NCBI RefSeq assembly: GCF_030283145.1
Contig: NZ_JASNWE010000001.1
Location: forward strand, 372,001 to 436,000
DNA from: Actinomadura xylanilytica
GTDB taxonomy: Bacteria > Actinomycetota > Actinomycetes > Streptosporangiales > Streptosporangiaceae
Direction of reading: 5' to 3'
Length of the DNA: 64,000 bases
The position numbers and the translations under genes were made by a program. The notes beneath the pieces are model-generated. The model worked only from the letters and a program-made list of their open reading frames with translations, was not told the origin of the DNA and searched no databases. Position 1 is the stretch's first letter. Each line of letters begins with the position of its first letter. Below, in pieces: positions 11,095-20,156 of the stretch.

Positions 11095-12357
11095 ATGGAC
11101 GTTTTCGCTCGCCTGGAATCGGAAGTCCGCGGCTACTGTAGGGGCTGGCCCACCGTGTTCAGCACCGCGCGCGGCAGCCACATCACCGATGAGGACGGCC
11201 GCACCTACCTCGACTTCTTCGCCGGGGCCGGCACCCTCAACTACGGGCACAACAACCCGCAGCTGAAACGCCGGCTGATGGAGTACCTGGAGCGCGACGC
11301 GATCGTCCACGGCCTGGACATGTACACCACGGCCAAGCGCGAGTTCCTGGACCGCTTCAACGAGACGGTGCTGGCCCCGCGCGACCTGGACTACAAGATC
11401 CAGTTCCCGGGCCCGGCGGGCAACAACTCGGTGGAGGCCGCACTCAAGCTGGCCCGCAAGTACACCGGCCGGGAGAGCGTGGTCAGCTTCACCAACGCCT
11501 TCCACGGCATGACGCTCGGCGCCCTCGCGGTGACCGGGAACTCGATGAAGCGGAACGGCGCCGGAGTCCCGCTCGGGCACGGCGTGGCGATGCCCTACGA
11601 CGACTACCTCGACGGCCGCACCCCGGACTTCCTGCTGCTGGACACCATGCTGGACGACAGCGGCAGCGGCCTGGACAAGCCCGCCGCGGTGATCGTCGAG
11701 ACGGTGCAGGGCGAGGGCGGCATCAACGTGGCCACCCCCGAGTGGCTGCGCGGCCTGGCCGACTTGTGCCGCCGGCACGACATCCTGCTCATCGTCGACG
11801 ACGTGCAGATGGGCTGCGGGCGCACCGGCGCGTTCTTCAGCTTCGAGGACGCCGGGATCACGCCGGACATCGTGTGCCTGTCCAAGTCGCTGAGCGGGTA
11901 CGGCCTGCCGCTCGCGGTCACGCTGATGAAGCGCGAGCTGGACGTGTGGGAGCCCGGCGAGCACAACGGCACCTTCCGCGGCTTCAACCCCGCGTTCGTC
12001 ACCTCCGTCGCCGCCCTGGACGACTACTGGACGGGCGAGGGCATGGAGAAGCAGACCCTGGCCAAGGGCGAGCAGATCGAGCGCGGGCTGAACGAGATCG
12101 CGGTCGCCCACGCCGGCGCCGTCGAGGGGGTCCGCGGCCGGGGCATGGCCTGGGGCCTGGTGATGAAGGACGCGGAGACGGCGCCCCTGGTGTGCGCCGA
12201 GGCGTTCTCCCGCGGCCTGCTCATGGAGACCTCCGGCCCCGAGAGCGAGGTGGTCAAGCTGCTGCCGCCGCTGACCACCTCCGAGGCCGACCTGAACCGG
12301 GGCCTGGAGATCATCGCCGAGTCGGTGGACACGGTCCGCGAGTCCGTCACCGTCTGA
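11095..12357 (+). CDS. ectB: diaminobutyrate-2-oxoglutarate transaminase
   Basis: 420-residue class III PLP aminotransferase that converts aspartate semialdehyde to diaminobutyrate with glutamate as amino donor, the first committed step of ectoine synthesis. PLP-binding features are visible: [20 protein letters not shown], the [15 protein letters not shown] segment, [11 protein letters not shown] with the PLP-contacting Asp, and Lys264 in [10 protein letters not shown] as the Schiff-base lysine. The length is normal and there is a good GGAGG-type site before the ATG. It lies in the ectABCD operon, with a 43-base gap to ectC. Confidence 0.97.
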   Translation: MDVFARLESEVRGYCRGWPTVFSTARGSHITDEDGRTYLDFFAGAGTLNYGHNNPQLKRRLMEYLERDAIVHGLDMYTTAKREFLDRFNETVLAPRDLDYKIQFPGPAGNNSVEAALKLARKYTGRESVVSFTNAFHGMTLGALAVTGNSMKRNGAGVPLGHGVAMPYDDYLDGRTPDFLLLDTMLDDSGSGLDKPAAVIVETVQGEGGINVATPEWLRGLADLCRRHDILLIVDDVQMGCGRTGAFFSFEDAGITPDIVCLSKSLSGYGLPLAVTLMKRELDVWEPGEHNGTFRGFNPAFVTSVAALDDYWTGEGMEKQTLAKGEQIERGLNEIAVAHAGAVEGVRGRGMAWGLVMKDAETAPLVCAEAFSRGLLMETSGPESEVVKLLPPLTTSEADLNRGLEIIAESVDTVRESVTV

Positions 12358-12400
12358 CCGGCCCCGCGACCGGTACGGAAAGCAGCGAAAGAGGAGTTCC

Positions 12401-12796
12401 ATGATCGTTCGTTCCCTCAACGAGATCGTCGGCACCGAGCGCGACGTGCAGGCCGAGACGTGGTGCAGCCGCCGGCTGGTGCTGGCCAAGGAGGGAGTCG
12501 GTTTCTCGCTGCACGACACGGTGCTGTACGCGGGGACCTCCACCGAGATGTGGTACGCCAACCACATCGAGGCCGTGTACTGCATCGAGGGCGAGGGCGA
12601 GCTGGTCGACCGGGACACCGGCGAGAAGCACCGGATCGAGCCGGGCGTCATGTACCTGCTGAACGGGCACGAGCACCACACCCTGCACGCGCACACCGAC
12701 GTGCGCACGGTCTGCGTCTTCAACCCGCCCTGCACCGGCAGGGAGGTCCATGACGAGAACGGGGTCTATCCGCTGCTCACCGAGGAGGACGCATGA
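12401..12796 (+). CDS. ectC: L-ectoine synthase
   Basis: 131-residue cupin that dehydrates and cyclises N-gamma-acetyl-diaminobutyrate to ectoine. The beginning [16 protein letters not shown] and the motif [19 protein letters not shown] are diagnostic of EctC. The metal-binding Glu/Tyr/His positions (HIEAVYC and later [12 protein letters not shown]) are present. The stop overlaps the ectD ATG by 4 bases, so the two are translationally coupled. An AGAGGAG site precedes the start. Length and sequence are typical, with nothing unusual. Confidence 0.97.
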   Translation: MIVRSLNEIVGTERDVQAETWCSRRLVLAKEGVGFSLHDTVLYAGTSTEMWYANHIEAVYCIEGEGELVDRDTGEKHRIEPGVMYLLNGHEHHTLHAHTDVRTVCVFNPPCTGREVHDENGVYPLLTEEDA

Positions 12797-13701
12797 GCAT
12801 CATCGAGTCGCACCCGACTCTCGGAGACGCCTATCCCACCCGCAAGTCGGCCGAGGCCGCACTGCTGTACCGCCAGGACCCGGTCGTGGTCGGCGGCCCG
12901 CAGGACGGCCCGATCGACGGCGCCACGCTCGAGGCGTTCGAATCCAACGGCTTCCTGTCGGTCGACCAGCTGCTCGCGCCGGAGGAGGTCGAGGACTACC
13001 GCGCCGAGCTGCGCCGGCTGTCCTGCGACCCGGACGTCCTGGCCGACGAGCGCACGGTGACCGAGCGGGGCTCGGACGAGGTCCGGTCCATCTTCGAGGT
13101 GCACGCGCTCAGCGAGGTCTTCGCCGAGCTGGTCCGGGACCCCCGCGTGGTCGGCCGGGCCCGGCAGATCCTCGGCTCGGACGTCTACGTCCACCAGAGC
13201 CGGGTGAATTACAAGCCGGGCTTCACCGGCAAGGACTTCTACTGGCACTCCGACTTCGAGACCTGGCACGCCGAGGACGGCATGCCGCGGATGCGCGCGG
13301 TGAGCATCTCGATCGCCCTCACCGAGAACTTCGTCCACAATGGCGGGCTCATGATCATGCCCGGGTCGCACAAGACGTTCGTGGCGTGCGTCGGCGAGAC
13401 TCCCTCCGATCACTACAAGGACTCGCTGCGGGGTCAGGAGATCGGCACGCCCGATCCCAACAGCCTGTCGATCCTGGCCGACAAGCACGGCATCGAGCTC
13501 TTCACCGGCACCGCCGGCTCGGCGACCATGTTCGACTGCAACTGCATGCACGGATCCAACGGGAACATCACCCCGTTCCCCCGGTCCAACATCTTCATCG
13601 TGTTCAACAGCGTGGAGAACGCCTGCATCGAGCCGTTCTCGGCGCCGGCTCCGCGGCCCTCGTTCATCGGCGCCCGCGATTTCGCCCCGATTAGCCCCTG
13701 A
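12793..13701 (+). CDS. ectD: ectoine hydroxylase
   Basis: 302-residue Fe(II)/2-oxoglutarate dioxygenase converting ectoine to 5-hydroxyectoine. The family signature around [20 protein letters not shown] gives the His and Asp iron ligands; the distal His lies in CMHGSNGN. Its ATG overlaps the ectC stop. Its presence means the cell can make hydroxyectoine, a desiccation and heat protectant. The operon ends here; a strong hairpin lies between ectD and the uptake genes. Confidence 0.97.
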   Translation: MSIIESHPTLGDAYPTRKSAEAALLYRQDPVVVGGPQDGPIDGATLEAFESNGFLSVDQLLAPEEVEDYRAELRRLSCDPDVLADERTVTERGSDEVRSIFEVHALSEVFAELVRDPRVVGRARQILGSDVYVHQSRVNYKPGFTGKDFYWHSDFETWHAEDGMPRMRAVSISIALTENFVHNGGLMIMPGSHKTFVACVGETPSDHYKDSLRGQEIGTPDPNSLSILADKHGIELFTGTAGSATMFDCNCMHGSNGNITPFPRSNIFIVFNSVENACIEPFSAPAPRPSFIGARDFAPISP

Positions 13702-13766
13702 GACCCTGTTCGGCCCTGAGGTTTCTGGCCATACTTACCGACCACCCGTAATCGACCATCTCGACC

Positions 13767-13804
13767 CCGCGCCCGCGGGGGGCTCCCGGCCCCCGCGGGC
13801 GCGG
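13767..13804 (+). terminator. strong hairpin between ectD and ehuB
   Basis: A perfect 15-bp GC stem pairs 13767-13781 with 13790-13804 around an 8-base loop, 65 bases after the ectD stop and 25 bases before the ehuB start. There is no T run. It can work as a terminator or attenuator separating synthesis from uptake genes, or as a structure protecting the 5' end of a processed ehu transcript. Confidence 0.6.
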
Positions 13805-13829
13805 CGGCACCCTCCACAGGAGTTCAACG

Positions 13830-14723
13830 ATGACTTCCTCGAGACGTGACTTCCTCCGCACCACCGTCCTGCTGTCCGCCGCCGTGCCGCTCGTCGCGGC
13901 CGGCTGCTCCACGACGGATCCCGATACGGAGAAGGCGGGCGGCGGGACCCTGGCCCGGGCCACCAAGGACAAGAAGATCGTCGTCGGCTTCGCCCCGGAG
14001 CCGCCGTACGGCTTCAAGGACAAGTCCGGCAAGCTCACCGGCGAGGCGCCCGAGCTGGCCCGTGCGGTCTTCAAGGAACTCGGCATCGACAACGTCGAGG
14101 GAGTCCAGGTCGACTTCGGCGGCCTGGTCGGGGGGCTGAAGGCCAAGCGGTTCGACGTGATCGCGGCCGGCATGTTCATCACGCCCGAGCGCTGCGCGGA
14201 AGTGGCGTTCGCCGACCCCGAGTACGTGGCCAAGAGCGCCTTCCTGGTGCCCAAGGGCAACCCGAAGGGCCTGCTCAAGGCGGAGGACCCGGGGAAGAAG
14301 GGGGCCAAGGTCGGCGTCCTCACCGGCGCGGTCGAGGGCGGCTACGCCGAGAAGCTCGGGGTCAAGAAGGACGACATCAAGACCTTCGACAGCCCGGCCA
14401 ACGCGTTCGAGGGCCTGAAGGCCAAGCGGATCGACGCCATCTGGCTGACCCGCATCTCGCTGGCCGACCTGATGTCCAAGCACCAGGGCGAGGCCTACGA
14501 GGTCACCGAGCCGTTCGTCCCGGTGATCGGCGGCAAGGAGCAGTTCGGCGCCGGCGCGTTCGCGTTCCGCAAGGGCGACGCGGACCTGCTCAAGGCGTTC
14601 AATGATCAGCTCACCAAGCTCAAGCAGGCCAACGGCCTGCTGCCGATCATCCAGCCGTTCGGGTTCAGCCAGGCCGAGATCCCCGGACCGGGCGACACCT
14701 CGGCCAAGTTCTGCGCGGGCTGA
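13830..14723 (+). CDS. ehuB: ectoine/hydroxyectoine ABC transporter, substrate-binding lipoprotein
   Basis: 297-residue extracellular solute-binding protein of family 3. The N-terminus carries a twin-arginine-like SSRRDFLR followed by a hydrophobic stretch and a lipobox VAAGC, so it is an exported lipoprotein tethered outside the membrane. The body has the family-3 pattern (KKIVVGFAPEPPYGFKDKSG, GLVGGLKAKRFDVIAAGMFI). It is followed directly by two permeases and an ATPase. The substrate, ectoine or hydroxyectoine, is inferred from the adjacency to ectABCD and the EhuB-like organisation. A CAGGAG site precedes the ATG. Confidence 0.9.
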   Translation: MTSSRRDFLRTTVLLSAAVPLVAAGCSTTDPDTEKAGGGTLARATKDKKIVVGFAPEPPYGFKDKSGKLTGEAPELARAVFKELGIDNVEGVQVDFGGLVGGLKAKRFDVIAAGMFITPERCAEVAFADPEYVAKSAFLVPKGNPKGLLKAEDPGKKGAKVGVLTGAVEGGYAEKLGVKKDDIKTFDSPANAFEGLKAKRIDAIWLTRISLADLMSKHQGEAYEVTEPFVPVIGGKEQFGAGAFAFRKGDADLLKAFNDQLTKLKQANGLLPIIQPFGFSQAEIPGPGDTSAKFCAG

Positions 14724-14729
14724 TCCGCG

Positions 14730-15446
14730 GTGTTCGATGTCCTCGACAGCCATGAGGAGCTGCTGAAGGGCGCGTGGATCACCATCCAGCTGACGGTCGG
14801 CGGCAGCCTGCTGGCCTTGGTGCTGGCGGTGCTGTTCGGGATGGCGGGCGTCTCGTCCAGCCGCTGGGTCCGTGGGCTCAACCGGGTGTACGTGGAGTTC
14901 TTCCGCGGCACCGCCACGCTGGTGCTGCTGTACTGGTTCTTCTACGCGCTGCCCCTGGTCGGATTCAAGTTCGCGCCGATGTTCACCGCGATCATGGCCC
15001 TCGGGCTCAACGTCGGCGCCTACGGCGCCGAGGTCGTGCGCGGGGCGATCATCTCGGTGCCGAAGGCGCAGTACGAGGCGACGATCGCGCTCAACCTCAC
15101 CCCGACGCAGCGGATGATCCGGGTGATCCTCCCGCAGGCCGTGTCGCTGATGCTGCCGCCGTTCGGGAACCTGCTCATCGAGCTGATGAAGGGAACGGCG
15201 GTGGTGTCGCTGATCACCATCGGCGACCTGACCTTCCGCGGCAAGGAGATCCAGCAGAGCACCGGCGAGACCGCGTGGACCTTCTTCTGGATCCTGGTGT
15301 TCTACTTCGTGATCGCGCAGGTGCTTCAGTTGTTCGTCCGCTTCGCCGAACGCCGGGTCGACCGGATGCTGGGCCGCCGGCCTTCGCGTGACACCTCGCT
15401 GGCCACGGTCTCGGCCAGCGCCGCCGGGACGGGGGTGGGTGGCTGA
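14730..15446 (+). CDS. ehuC: ectoine/hydroxyectoine ABC transporter permease 1
   Basis: 238-residue HisM-type permease with about five membrane segments, beginning with a GTG 6 bases after the ehuB stop. The coupling (EAA) loop is visible as YEATIALNLTPTQRMIRVILPQAV. The hydrophobic blocks LLALVLAVLFGMAGV, LVLLYWFFYALPLV and FFWILVFYFVIAQVL are membrane helices. It pairs with the next gene to form the channel. The stop and the next ATG overlap by one base. Confidence 0.9.
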   Translation: MFDVLDSHEELLKGAWITIQLTVGGSLLALVLAVLFGMAGVSSSRWVRGLNRVYVEFFRGTATLVLLYWFFYALPLVGFKFAPMFTAIMALGLNVGAYGAEVVRGAIISVPKAQYEATIALNLTPTQRMIRVILPQAVSLMLPPFGNLLIELMKGTAVVSLITIGDLTFRGKEIQQSTGETAWTFFWILVFYFVIAQVLQLFVRFAERRVDRMLGRRPSRDTSLATVSASAAGTGVGG

Positions 15447-16132
15447 TGGAGTGGGACTGGCAGTACTCCGGCGACATCATGCCCGACCTGCTGGACGGGC
15501 TGAAGTACACGATCATCGCGACCCTGCTCGGCTACGTCATCGCGCTGGTGCTCGGGCTGGTCTGGACGCTGCTGCGGCGGGCGCCCAACCCGGTCGTCCG
15601 CCAGACGGTGCGGTGGGTCACCGAGTTCATCCGCTGCACCCCGCTGATCCCGCAGCTGTTCTTCTTCTACTTCGTGATCCTGCCGCAGGTGGCGCCGGCA
15701 CTGCACACGGTGCTGCCGTTCATCGACTTCCAGGAGCCGATCGCGGCGGGTGTGATCGCCCTCGGCGTGCACTACTCGACCTACACCGCCGAGGTGTACC
15801 GGGCGGGCATCGCCGACGTCCCGCGCGGGCAGTGGGAGGCGTGCACCGCGCTGAACCTGCCCCGCTCCCGGGTGTGGACGGACGTGATCCTGCCGCAGGC
15901 GATCCGCAAGGTCATCCCGACGCTCGGGAACTATCTCATCGCGATGTTCAAGGACTCGCCGATGCTGCTGGCGATCCAGGTGGTCGAACTGCTCAACGCC
16001 TCCTTCCAGGTCGGCGCCAAGAGCCTGAAGTACCTGGAGCCGATCACCATCGTCGGCGTGCTGTTCGTGATCGTCAGCGTCATTTCCTCGATTCTCGTCC
16101 GTCGCCTGGAGAGGCGCTATGCCACAGTCTGA
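15446..16132 (+). CDS. ehuD: ectoine/hydroxyectoine ABC transporter permease 2
   Basis: 228-residue inner-membrane permease paralogous to the preceding one. The cytoplasmic coupling loop reads WEACTALNLPRSRVWTDVIL, and membrane helices are evident at IIATLLGYVIALVLGLVW, FFFYFVILPQVAPAL and IVGVLFVIVSVISSILV. Its start overlaps the upstream stop and its end overlaps the ATPase gene by 14 bases. This tight packing indicates that the subunits are made in fixed proportion. Confidence 0.9.
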   Translation: MEWDWQYSGDIMPDLLDGLKYTIIATLLGYVIALVLGLVWTLLRRAPNPVVRQTVRWVTEFIRCTPLIPQLFFFYFVILPQVAPALHTVLPFIDFQEPIAAGVIALGVHYSTYTAEVYRAGIADVPRGQWEACTALNLPRSRVWTDVILPQAIRKVIPTLGNYLIAMFKDSPMLLAIQVVELLNASFQVGAKSLKYLEPITIVGVLFVIVSVISSILVRRLERRYATV

Positions 16133-17042
16133 CACCGCCCCCGAATCCTCCGAGCCCAAGGACGAGGCCCCCGCCCCGTCCCTGGAGAAGGCCACCGGCC
16201 GCACCGGCGCCGACGGCGTCCCGGCCGGCAAGGACCCCAAGCCGATCGACGCGGCGCCGCTGCCCAAGGGCGGTGCGCCGGGCATCACCTTCGAGAAGGT
16301 GGTGAAGCGGTTCGGCAGCAACGTGGTGCTCCGCGAGCTCGACTTCACCGTGGCGCCCGGCGAGCGGGTCACGCTCATCGGGCCGAGCGGGTCGGGCAAG
16401 ACCACGATCCTCCGCCTGCTGATGACGCTGGAGACGCTGAACGAGGGCGTCATCTGGATCGGCGACCAGACGCTGTGGCACATGGACCGCGGCGGGAAGC
16501 GCGTCGCGGCCAACCAGAAGCACCTGCACGAGATGCGCAAGCAGGTCGGCATGGTGTTCCAGCAGTTCAACCTGTTCCCCAACATGAACGTGCTGCGCAA
16601 CCTCACCGAGGGACCGCGGCGGGTGCTCGGGGTCTCGCAGGACGAGGCGGTCGAGCGGGCCCGCGAACTGCTGGAGCTGGTCGGCCTCGCCGACAAGCTC
16701 AACGCCCATCCGACCCAGCTGTCGGGCGGGCAGCAGCAGCGGGTCGCGGTCGCGCGGGCGCTGGCGATGCAGCCCAAGGTCCTGCTGCTGGACGAGGTCA
16801 CCTCGGCGCTCGACCCCGAGCTCGTCGTCGGCGTGCAGGACCTGCTGCGCGACATCGCCAACGCCAGCGACATCACGCTGCTGTGCGTCACCCACGAGAT
16901 GAACTTCGCCAGGGACATCTCCAACCGGGTCCTGATGTTCGACCAGGGCCAGATCGTCGAGGAGGGCCCGCCGGAACAGATCTTCGGCGAGCCGTCCGAG
17001 CAGCGCACCCGCGACTTCCTCCAGGCGGTCCTGGCCTCCTGA
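16119..17042 (+). CDS. ehuA: ectoine/hydroxyectoine ABC transporter ATP-binding protein
   Basis: 307-residue ATPase. Walker A GPSGSGKT lies at residues 88-95, the Q-loop in GMVFQQFNLFPN, the ABC signature LSGGQQQR, Walker B VLLLDEVTSALD and the H-loop CVTHEM. About 55 Pro/Ala/Lys-rich residues precede the core, longer than in most amino-acid-type ATPases. It closes the ehuBCDA unit, whose encoded transporter would recover ectoines leaked from the cell or taken from the surroundings. A strong terminator follows. Confidence 0.92.
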   Translation: MPQSDTAPESSEPKDEAPAPSLEKATGRTGADGVPAGKDPKPIDAAPLPKGGAPGITFEKVVKRFGSNVVLRELDFTVAPGERVTLIGPSGSGKTTILRLLMTLETLNEGVIWIGDQTLWHMDRGGKRVAANQKHLHEMRKQVGMVFQQFNLFPNMNVLRNLTEGPRRVLGVSQDEAVERARELLELVGLADKLNAHPTQLSGGQQQRVAVARALAMQPKVLLLDEVTSALDPELVVGVQDLLRDIANASDITLLCVTHEMNFARDISNRVLMFDQGQIVEEGPPEQIFGEPSEQRTRDFLQAVLAS

Positions 17043-17057
17043 CCGCACGGTGCGCGC

Positions 17058-17093
17058 CGCGCCGCCTCCCCGTCACCTCGGGGAGGCGGCGCG
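17058..17093. terminator. bidirectional terminator between ehuA and the HD gene
   Basis: A perfect 15-bp stem (17058-17072 with 17079-17093) and a 6-base loop lie between two convergent genes: ehuA ends 16 bases before it and the HD-domain gene ends 11 bases after it. The plus-strand tail is TCGTCGTCGG, weakly T-rich. The position suits termination in both directions. Confidence 0.75.
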
Positions 17094-17103
17094 TCGTCGT
17101 CGG

Positions 17104-17757
17104 TCAGGCCACGCCGGGCCACGCGGCGGCGATCACCCGCCGCCACTCCGGCACCGGGGTGCCCGGGTGGGCCTGGCCCAGCAGTCCGGACGGGAAGGTG
17201 AACAGCGGCGCCTTGGCCGGGTTCCGGACGGCCTGGTCGACGATCGCCTCGGTGAGCAGCTCACCGCAGCCCAGCCGGGGGAACGCCGCGTGCACCCGTT
17301 CGGCGAACCCCTCCGGCAGGTGGCGGGCGCCGAGGCCGGTGACGTCGGCCCCGGCTCCGGCGTGGGTGAGGGCGATCTCCGGCCGCATCCGGGACGCGAT
17401 CCCGTTGCTGGTGTGCAGGGCGATGGCCTCCCAGACGGTCCGCACCCGGTCGGCGGGCAGTCCGAGCTCGGTGAGGAACTCCCCGGCGGCGTCGGCGCCG
17501 TCCACCTCGAAGCGCTGCTCGCGGTCGCCGCGGCCGGTCAGCCCGACGTCGTGCAGGATGCAGGCGAGGTAGAGCAGTTCGTCGTCGTAGTCGGTGCCGG
17601 GGCGCAGCCCGAGTCCCTCGCCCACGGCGCGCCCGAACAGGTACGTGCGCACGCTGTGGTTGGCCAGCGTGGGCGACTCGATCTCGAAGACGAGCGCGTC
17701 CGCCTGCCTGGCGGCGTCGGTGTCGGGAATGCCGAACTCGGCGAAGTGGTCGGCCAC
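17104..17757 (-). CDS. HD-domain hydrolase, cyanamide-hydratase-like
   Basis: 217 residues with the metal-binding HD domain. The first His lies in LANHSVRTYLFGRAVG, the HD doublet in LACILHDVGLTGRG, and the next His in IALHTSNGIA. The NHSVRTY and ILHDVGLT context matches the Ddi2/cyanamide-hydratase branch of HD proteins better than nucleotide phosphodiesterases. The GTG start is supported by AGAAGGAGG 6 bases upstream. It diverges from a GlxA-like AraC regulator, which may control it. Cyanamide as substrate is possible but not shown; related members act on isonitriles or unknown compounds. Confidence 0.8.
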   Translation of the reverse strand: MADHFAEFGIPDTDAARQADALVFEIESPTLANHSVRTYLFGRAVGEGLGLRPGTDYDDELLYLACILHDVGLTGRGDREQRFEVDGADAAGEFLTELGLPADRVRTVWEAIALHTSNGIASRMRPEIALTHAGAGADVTGLGARHLPEGFAERVHAAFPRLGCGELLTEAIVDQAVRNPAKAPLFTFPSGLLGQAHPGTPVPEWRRVIAAAWPGVA

Positions 17758-17862
17758 GGCGGGCCTCCTTCTGGTCGGGACTGGCGGGCTCGCCTCGATC
17801 CTCCGGCGGGCGCGGACCGTCCGGCCAGTGGCCGGGACGCCGATGTCCGCTATGTTCTGGCC

Positions 17863-18864
17863 ATGCACGTCGTCGCCGTCCTCGCCCTCGACGGGGTGGT
17901 GCCGTTCGATCTGGCGGTGCCCGGCCAGGTCTTCGGGTCGGCCGTCACCCCCGGGGGCGCCCCGCTCTACGAGACGCGGGTGTGCTGCGGGCCGTCCGGC
18001 GCGGCGACAGCGGCGATGTTCGGGGCGATGCGGGTGGAGTCCCGCTGGGGCCTGGACGAGCTGCGCGCGGCCGACACGATCGTGGTCCCCGGGCACGACC
18101 CGTTCCTGCCCGATCCGCCCCCCGAGGTCCTGGACGCGCTGCGCGCGGCGTCCGCCCGCGGCGCCCGGATCGCCTCGATCTGCGTCGGCGCGTTCGTGCT
18201 CGCCGCGGCGGGCCTGCTGGACGGGCGCCGCGCCACCACGCACTGGATACACGCGGCGGCGCTCGCCCGCCGCCATCCGGCCGTCGAGGTCGATCCGGCG
18301 GTGCTGTTCCTGGACGACGGGCCGCTGCTCACCTCGGCGGGCGTCGCGGCCGGGATCGACCTGTGCCTGCACCTGGTGCGCCGCGACCACGGTTCGGCGA
18401 CGGCCGCGCGGACGGCCCGGTACATCGTGATGCCGCCGCAGCGCGACGGCGGGCAGGCGCAGTTCATCCGGCACGAGGACCCGCGCGACGTCGGGGCGGC
18501 GCTCCAGCCGACGCTGGCCTGGCTGGAGGCCAACCTGCACCGGCCGCTGACGCTCGGCGACATCGCCGGGCAGGCGGCCACGAGCGTCCGCACGCTGACC
18601 CGCCGGTTCCACGACCAGGCGGGTACCACGCCGCTGCGGTGGCTGTCGCGGGCGCGCGTCCACCGCGCCCAGCACCTGCTGGAGACCACCGGCCTGCCGG
18701 TCGAGCGGGTCGCCGCCGAGGCCGGGTTCGGCTCGCCGGTGACGCTGCGGGCGCACTTCGCCCGCACGGTCGGTGTCTCCCCGCAGGCGTACCGGGCCGC
18801 GTTCCGGGCGCGTCCGGACTCTGCTCCGCACACCCCTCCGGACTCCGCTCCGGACCCGCTCTGA
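17863..18864 (+). CDS. GlxA-family transcriptional regulator (DJ-1/PfpI plus AraC HTH)
   Basis: 333 residues. The N-terminal DJ-1/PfpI-like domain (VVAVLALDGVVPFDLAVPGQ) includes the conserved Cys in IASICVGAFVLA. The C-terminal AraC/XylS domain has two helix-turn-helices, the first near LGDIAGQAATSVRTLTRRF and the second near VERVAAEAGFGSPVTLRAHF. Such proteins activate catabolic genes in response to small nitrogenous ligands. The 105-base gap to the divergent HD hydrolase gene suggests that the latter is its target. The C-terminal tail has a short APDSAP-type repeat. Confidence 0.88.
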   Translation: MHVVAVLALDGVVPFDLAVPGQVFGSAVTPGGAPLYETRVCCGPSGAATAAMFGAMRVESRWGLDELRAADTIVVPGHDPFLPDPPPEVLDALRAASARGARIASICVGAFVLAAAGLLDGRRATTHWIHAAALARRHPAVEVDPAVLFLDDGPLLTSAGVAAGIDLCLHLVRRDHGSATAARTARYIVMPPQRDGGQAQFIRHEDPRDVGAALQPTLAWLEANLHRPLTLGDIAGQAATSVRTLTRRFHDQAGTTPLRWLSRARVHRAQHLLETTGLPVERVAAEAGFGSPVTLRAHFARTVGVSPQAYRAAFRARPDSAPHTPPDSAPDPL

Positions 18865-18912
18865 ACGCCGTCCCCGCCGCTTCCGGCGTGATCACCGGCA
18901 CCGGGCCAGCCC

Positions 18913-18941
18913 TAGAGAAACCGAACGGCGCTCGGTAGCGT
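18913..18941 (+). promoter_or_regulatory. promoter with TetR-type operator upstream of the thiolase operon
   Basis: TAGAGA (18913-18918) and TAGCGT (18936-18941) are 17 bases apart. The spacer carries a 17-base dyad at 18920-18936 with arms ACCGA and TCGGT in which seven of eight base pairs match. ACCGA/TCGGT dyads next to a -10 box are common TetR-family operators in actinobacterial acyl-CoA gene clusters. No TetR gene is in the window, so the regulator would be encoded elsewhere. Confidence 0.55.
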
Positions 18942-18986
18942 GGCGGGGACGGCACCGCGGGAGGGACGCGCACGTGAGGTTGATCC

Positions 18987-20156
18987 ATGGGTGACGGGGC
19001 GGCCATCGCCGGCCTCGGCATGACCGAGCTCGGCAAGGTGTACGGGCGCAGCCCGCGCCGGCTGGCGGCCGACGCCGTACGGCTCGCGGTCGCCGACGCC
19101 GGCCTCGCGCTCGGCGACCTGGACGGCCTGCTGGTCAGCCACGGCCTCGGCGGCTCCCCCGGGATCGAACTGGCCGACACCCTCGGCCTGCGCGACCTGC
19201 GGCTGCTCACCCACATGAACGCGTTCGGCGCCACCGCGGGCGCGATGGTCTCCTACGCGGCGATGTCGGTGCTCAGCGGCGCCGCGTCCACGGTCGCGTG
19301 CGTGTTCTCCGACGCGCCGCTCAAGCCGAGGCAGTCGGCCGGATCGGCCTACCAGCGGGACGCGCCCGAGTGGTATGGGTTCGGCGGCATGACGGCCGCG
19401 CTCGGGTTCCGCAGCGTCAACGCCTTCTACGCGCTGGCCGCGCAGCGGCACATGGCCCGCTACGGCACCACCAGCGAGCAGCTCGGCGCGATCGCGGTCA
19501 GCACCCGGGAGTGGGCGGCGCGCAACCCGCTGGCCCAGATGCGCGATCCGATCAGCCTCGCCGACCACCAGGCGTCCCGCTGGGTCGCCGAGCCGCTGCA
19601 CCTGCTCGACTGCTGCCTGGTCTCCAACGGCGCCGTCGCGGTCGTGGTGACCGGCGCCGCCCGCGCCCGCGACCTCGCCCGCCCCCCGGTGCACCTGTGG
19701 GGCTGGGGGCAGGGCCATCCCGGGCACCGCAAGGAGCGCGGCAGCGAGTTCGGCCTCACCACCGGCGCGGTCTCGTCCGGGCGGAGCGCGATGACGATGG
19801 CCGGGGTGACCGCGGCCGACGTCGACGTGTGCGAGCTCTACGACTGCTACACCTACACGGTCCTGGTGTCGCTGGAGGACTACGGCTTCTGCGCCAAGGG
19901 CGAGGGCGGCGCGTTCGCCGCGTCCGGCGCGCTCGGGCCCGGCGGGACGCTGCCCACCAACACCGGCGGCGGGCAGCTCTCGGGCTACTACATGTGGGGC
20001 ATGACGCCGCTGTCGGAGGCGGTGGTCCAGGCGCGCGGGGACGGCGGGGAGCGTCAGGCCGTCGCCAACGACGTCATCCTGGTCAGCGGGAACGGCGGCA
20101 TCCTGGACCACCACGCCACGCTGATCGTCAGCCCGCACGAGAGGGGCACCGCGTGA
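18987..20156 (+). CDS. thiolase-fold protein of the lipid-transfer/SCP-x type
   Basis: 389-residue member of the non-condensing thiolase branch (Ltp/SCP-x-like). The N-terminus AAIAGLGMTELGKVYGRS and later GVTAADVDVCELYDCYTYT, GPGGTLPTNTGGGQLS and GMTPLSEAV follow the family pattern. The active-site region lacks the usual Cys of degradative thiolases, as in Ltp-type retro-aldolases. It is followed with a one-base overlap by a DUF35 protein; such pairs form complexes that cleave or rearrange acyl-CoA side chains, for instance of steroids. The substrate cannot be named. Confidence 0.85.
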   Translation: MGDGAAIAGLGMTELGKVYGRSPRRLAADAVRLAVADAGLALGDLDGLLVSHGLGGSPGIELADTLGLRDLRLLTHMNAFGATAGAMVSYAAMSVLSGAASTVACVFSDAPLKPRQSAGSAYQRDAPEWYGFGGMTAALGFRSVNAFYALAAQRHMARYGTTSEQLGAIAVSTREWAARNPLAQMRDPISLADHQASRWVAEPLHLLDCCLVSNGAVAVVVTGAARARDLARPPVHLWGWGQGHPGHRKERGSEFGLTTGAVSSGRSAMTMAGVTAADVDVCELYDCYTYTVLVSLEDYGFCAKGEGGAFAASGALGPGGTLPTNTGGGQLSGYYMWGMTPLSEAVVQARGDGGERQAVANDVILVSGNGGILDHHATLIVSPHERGTA

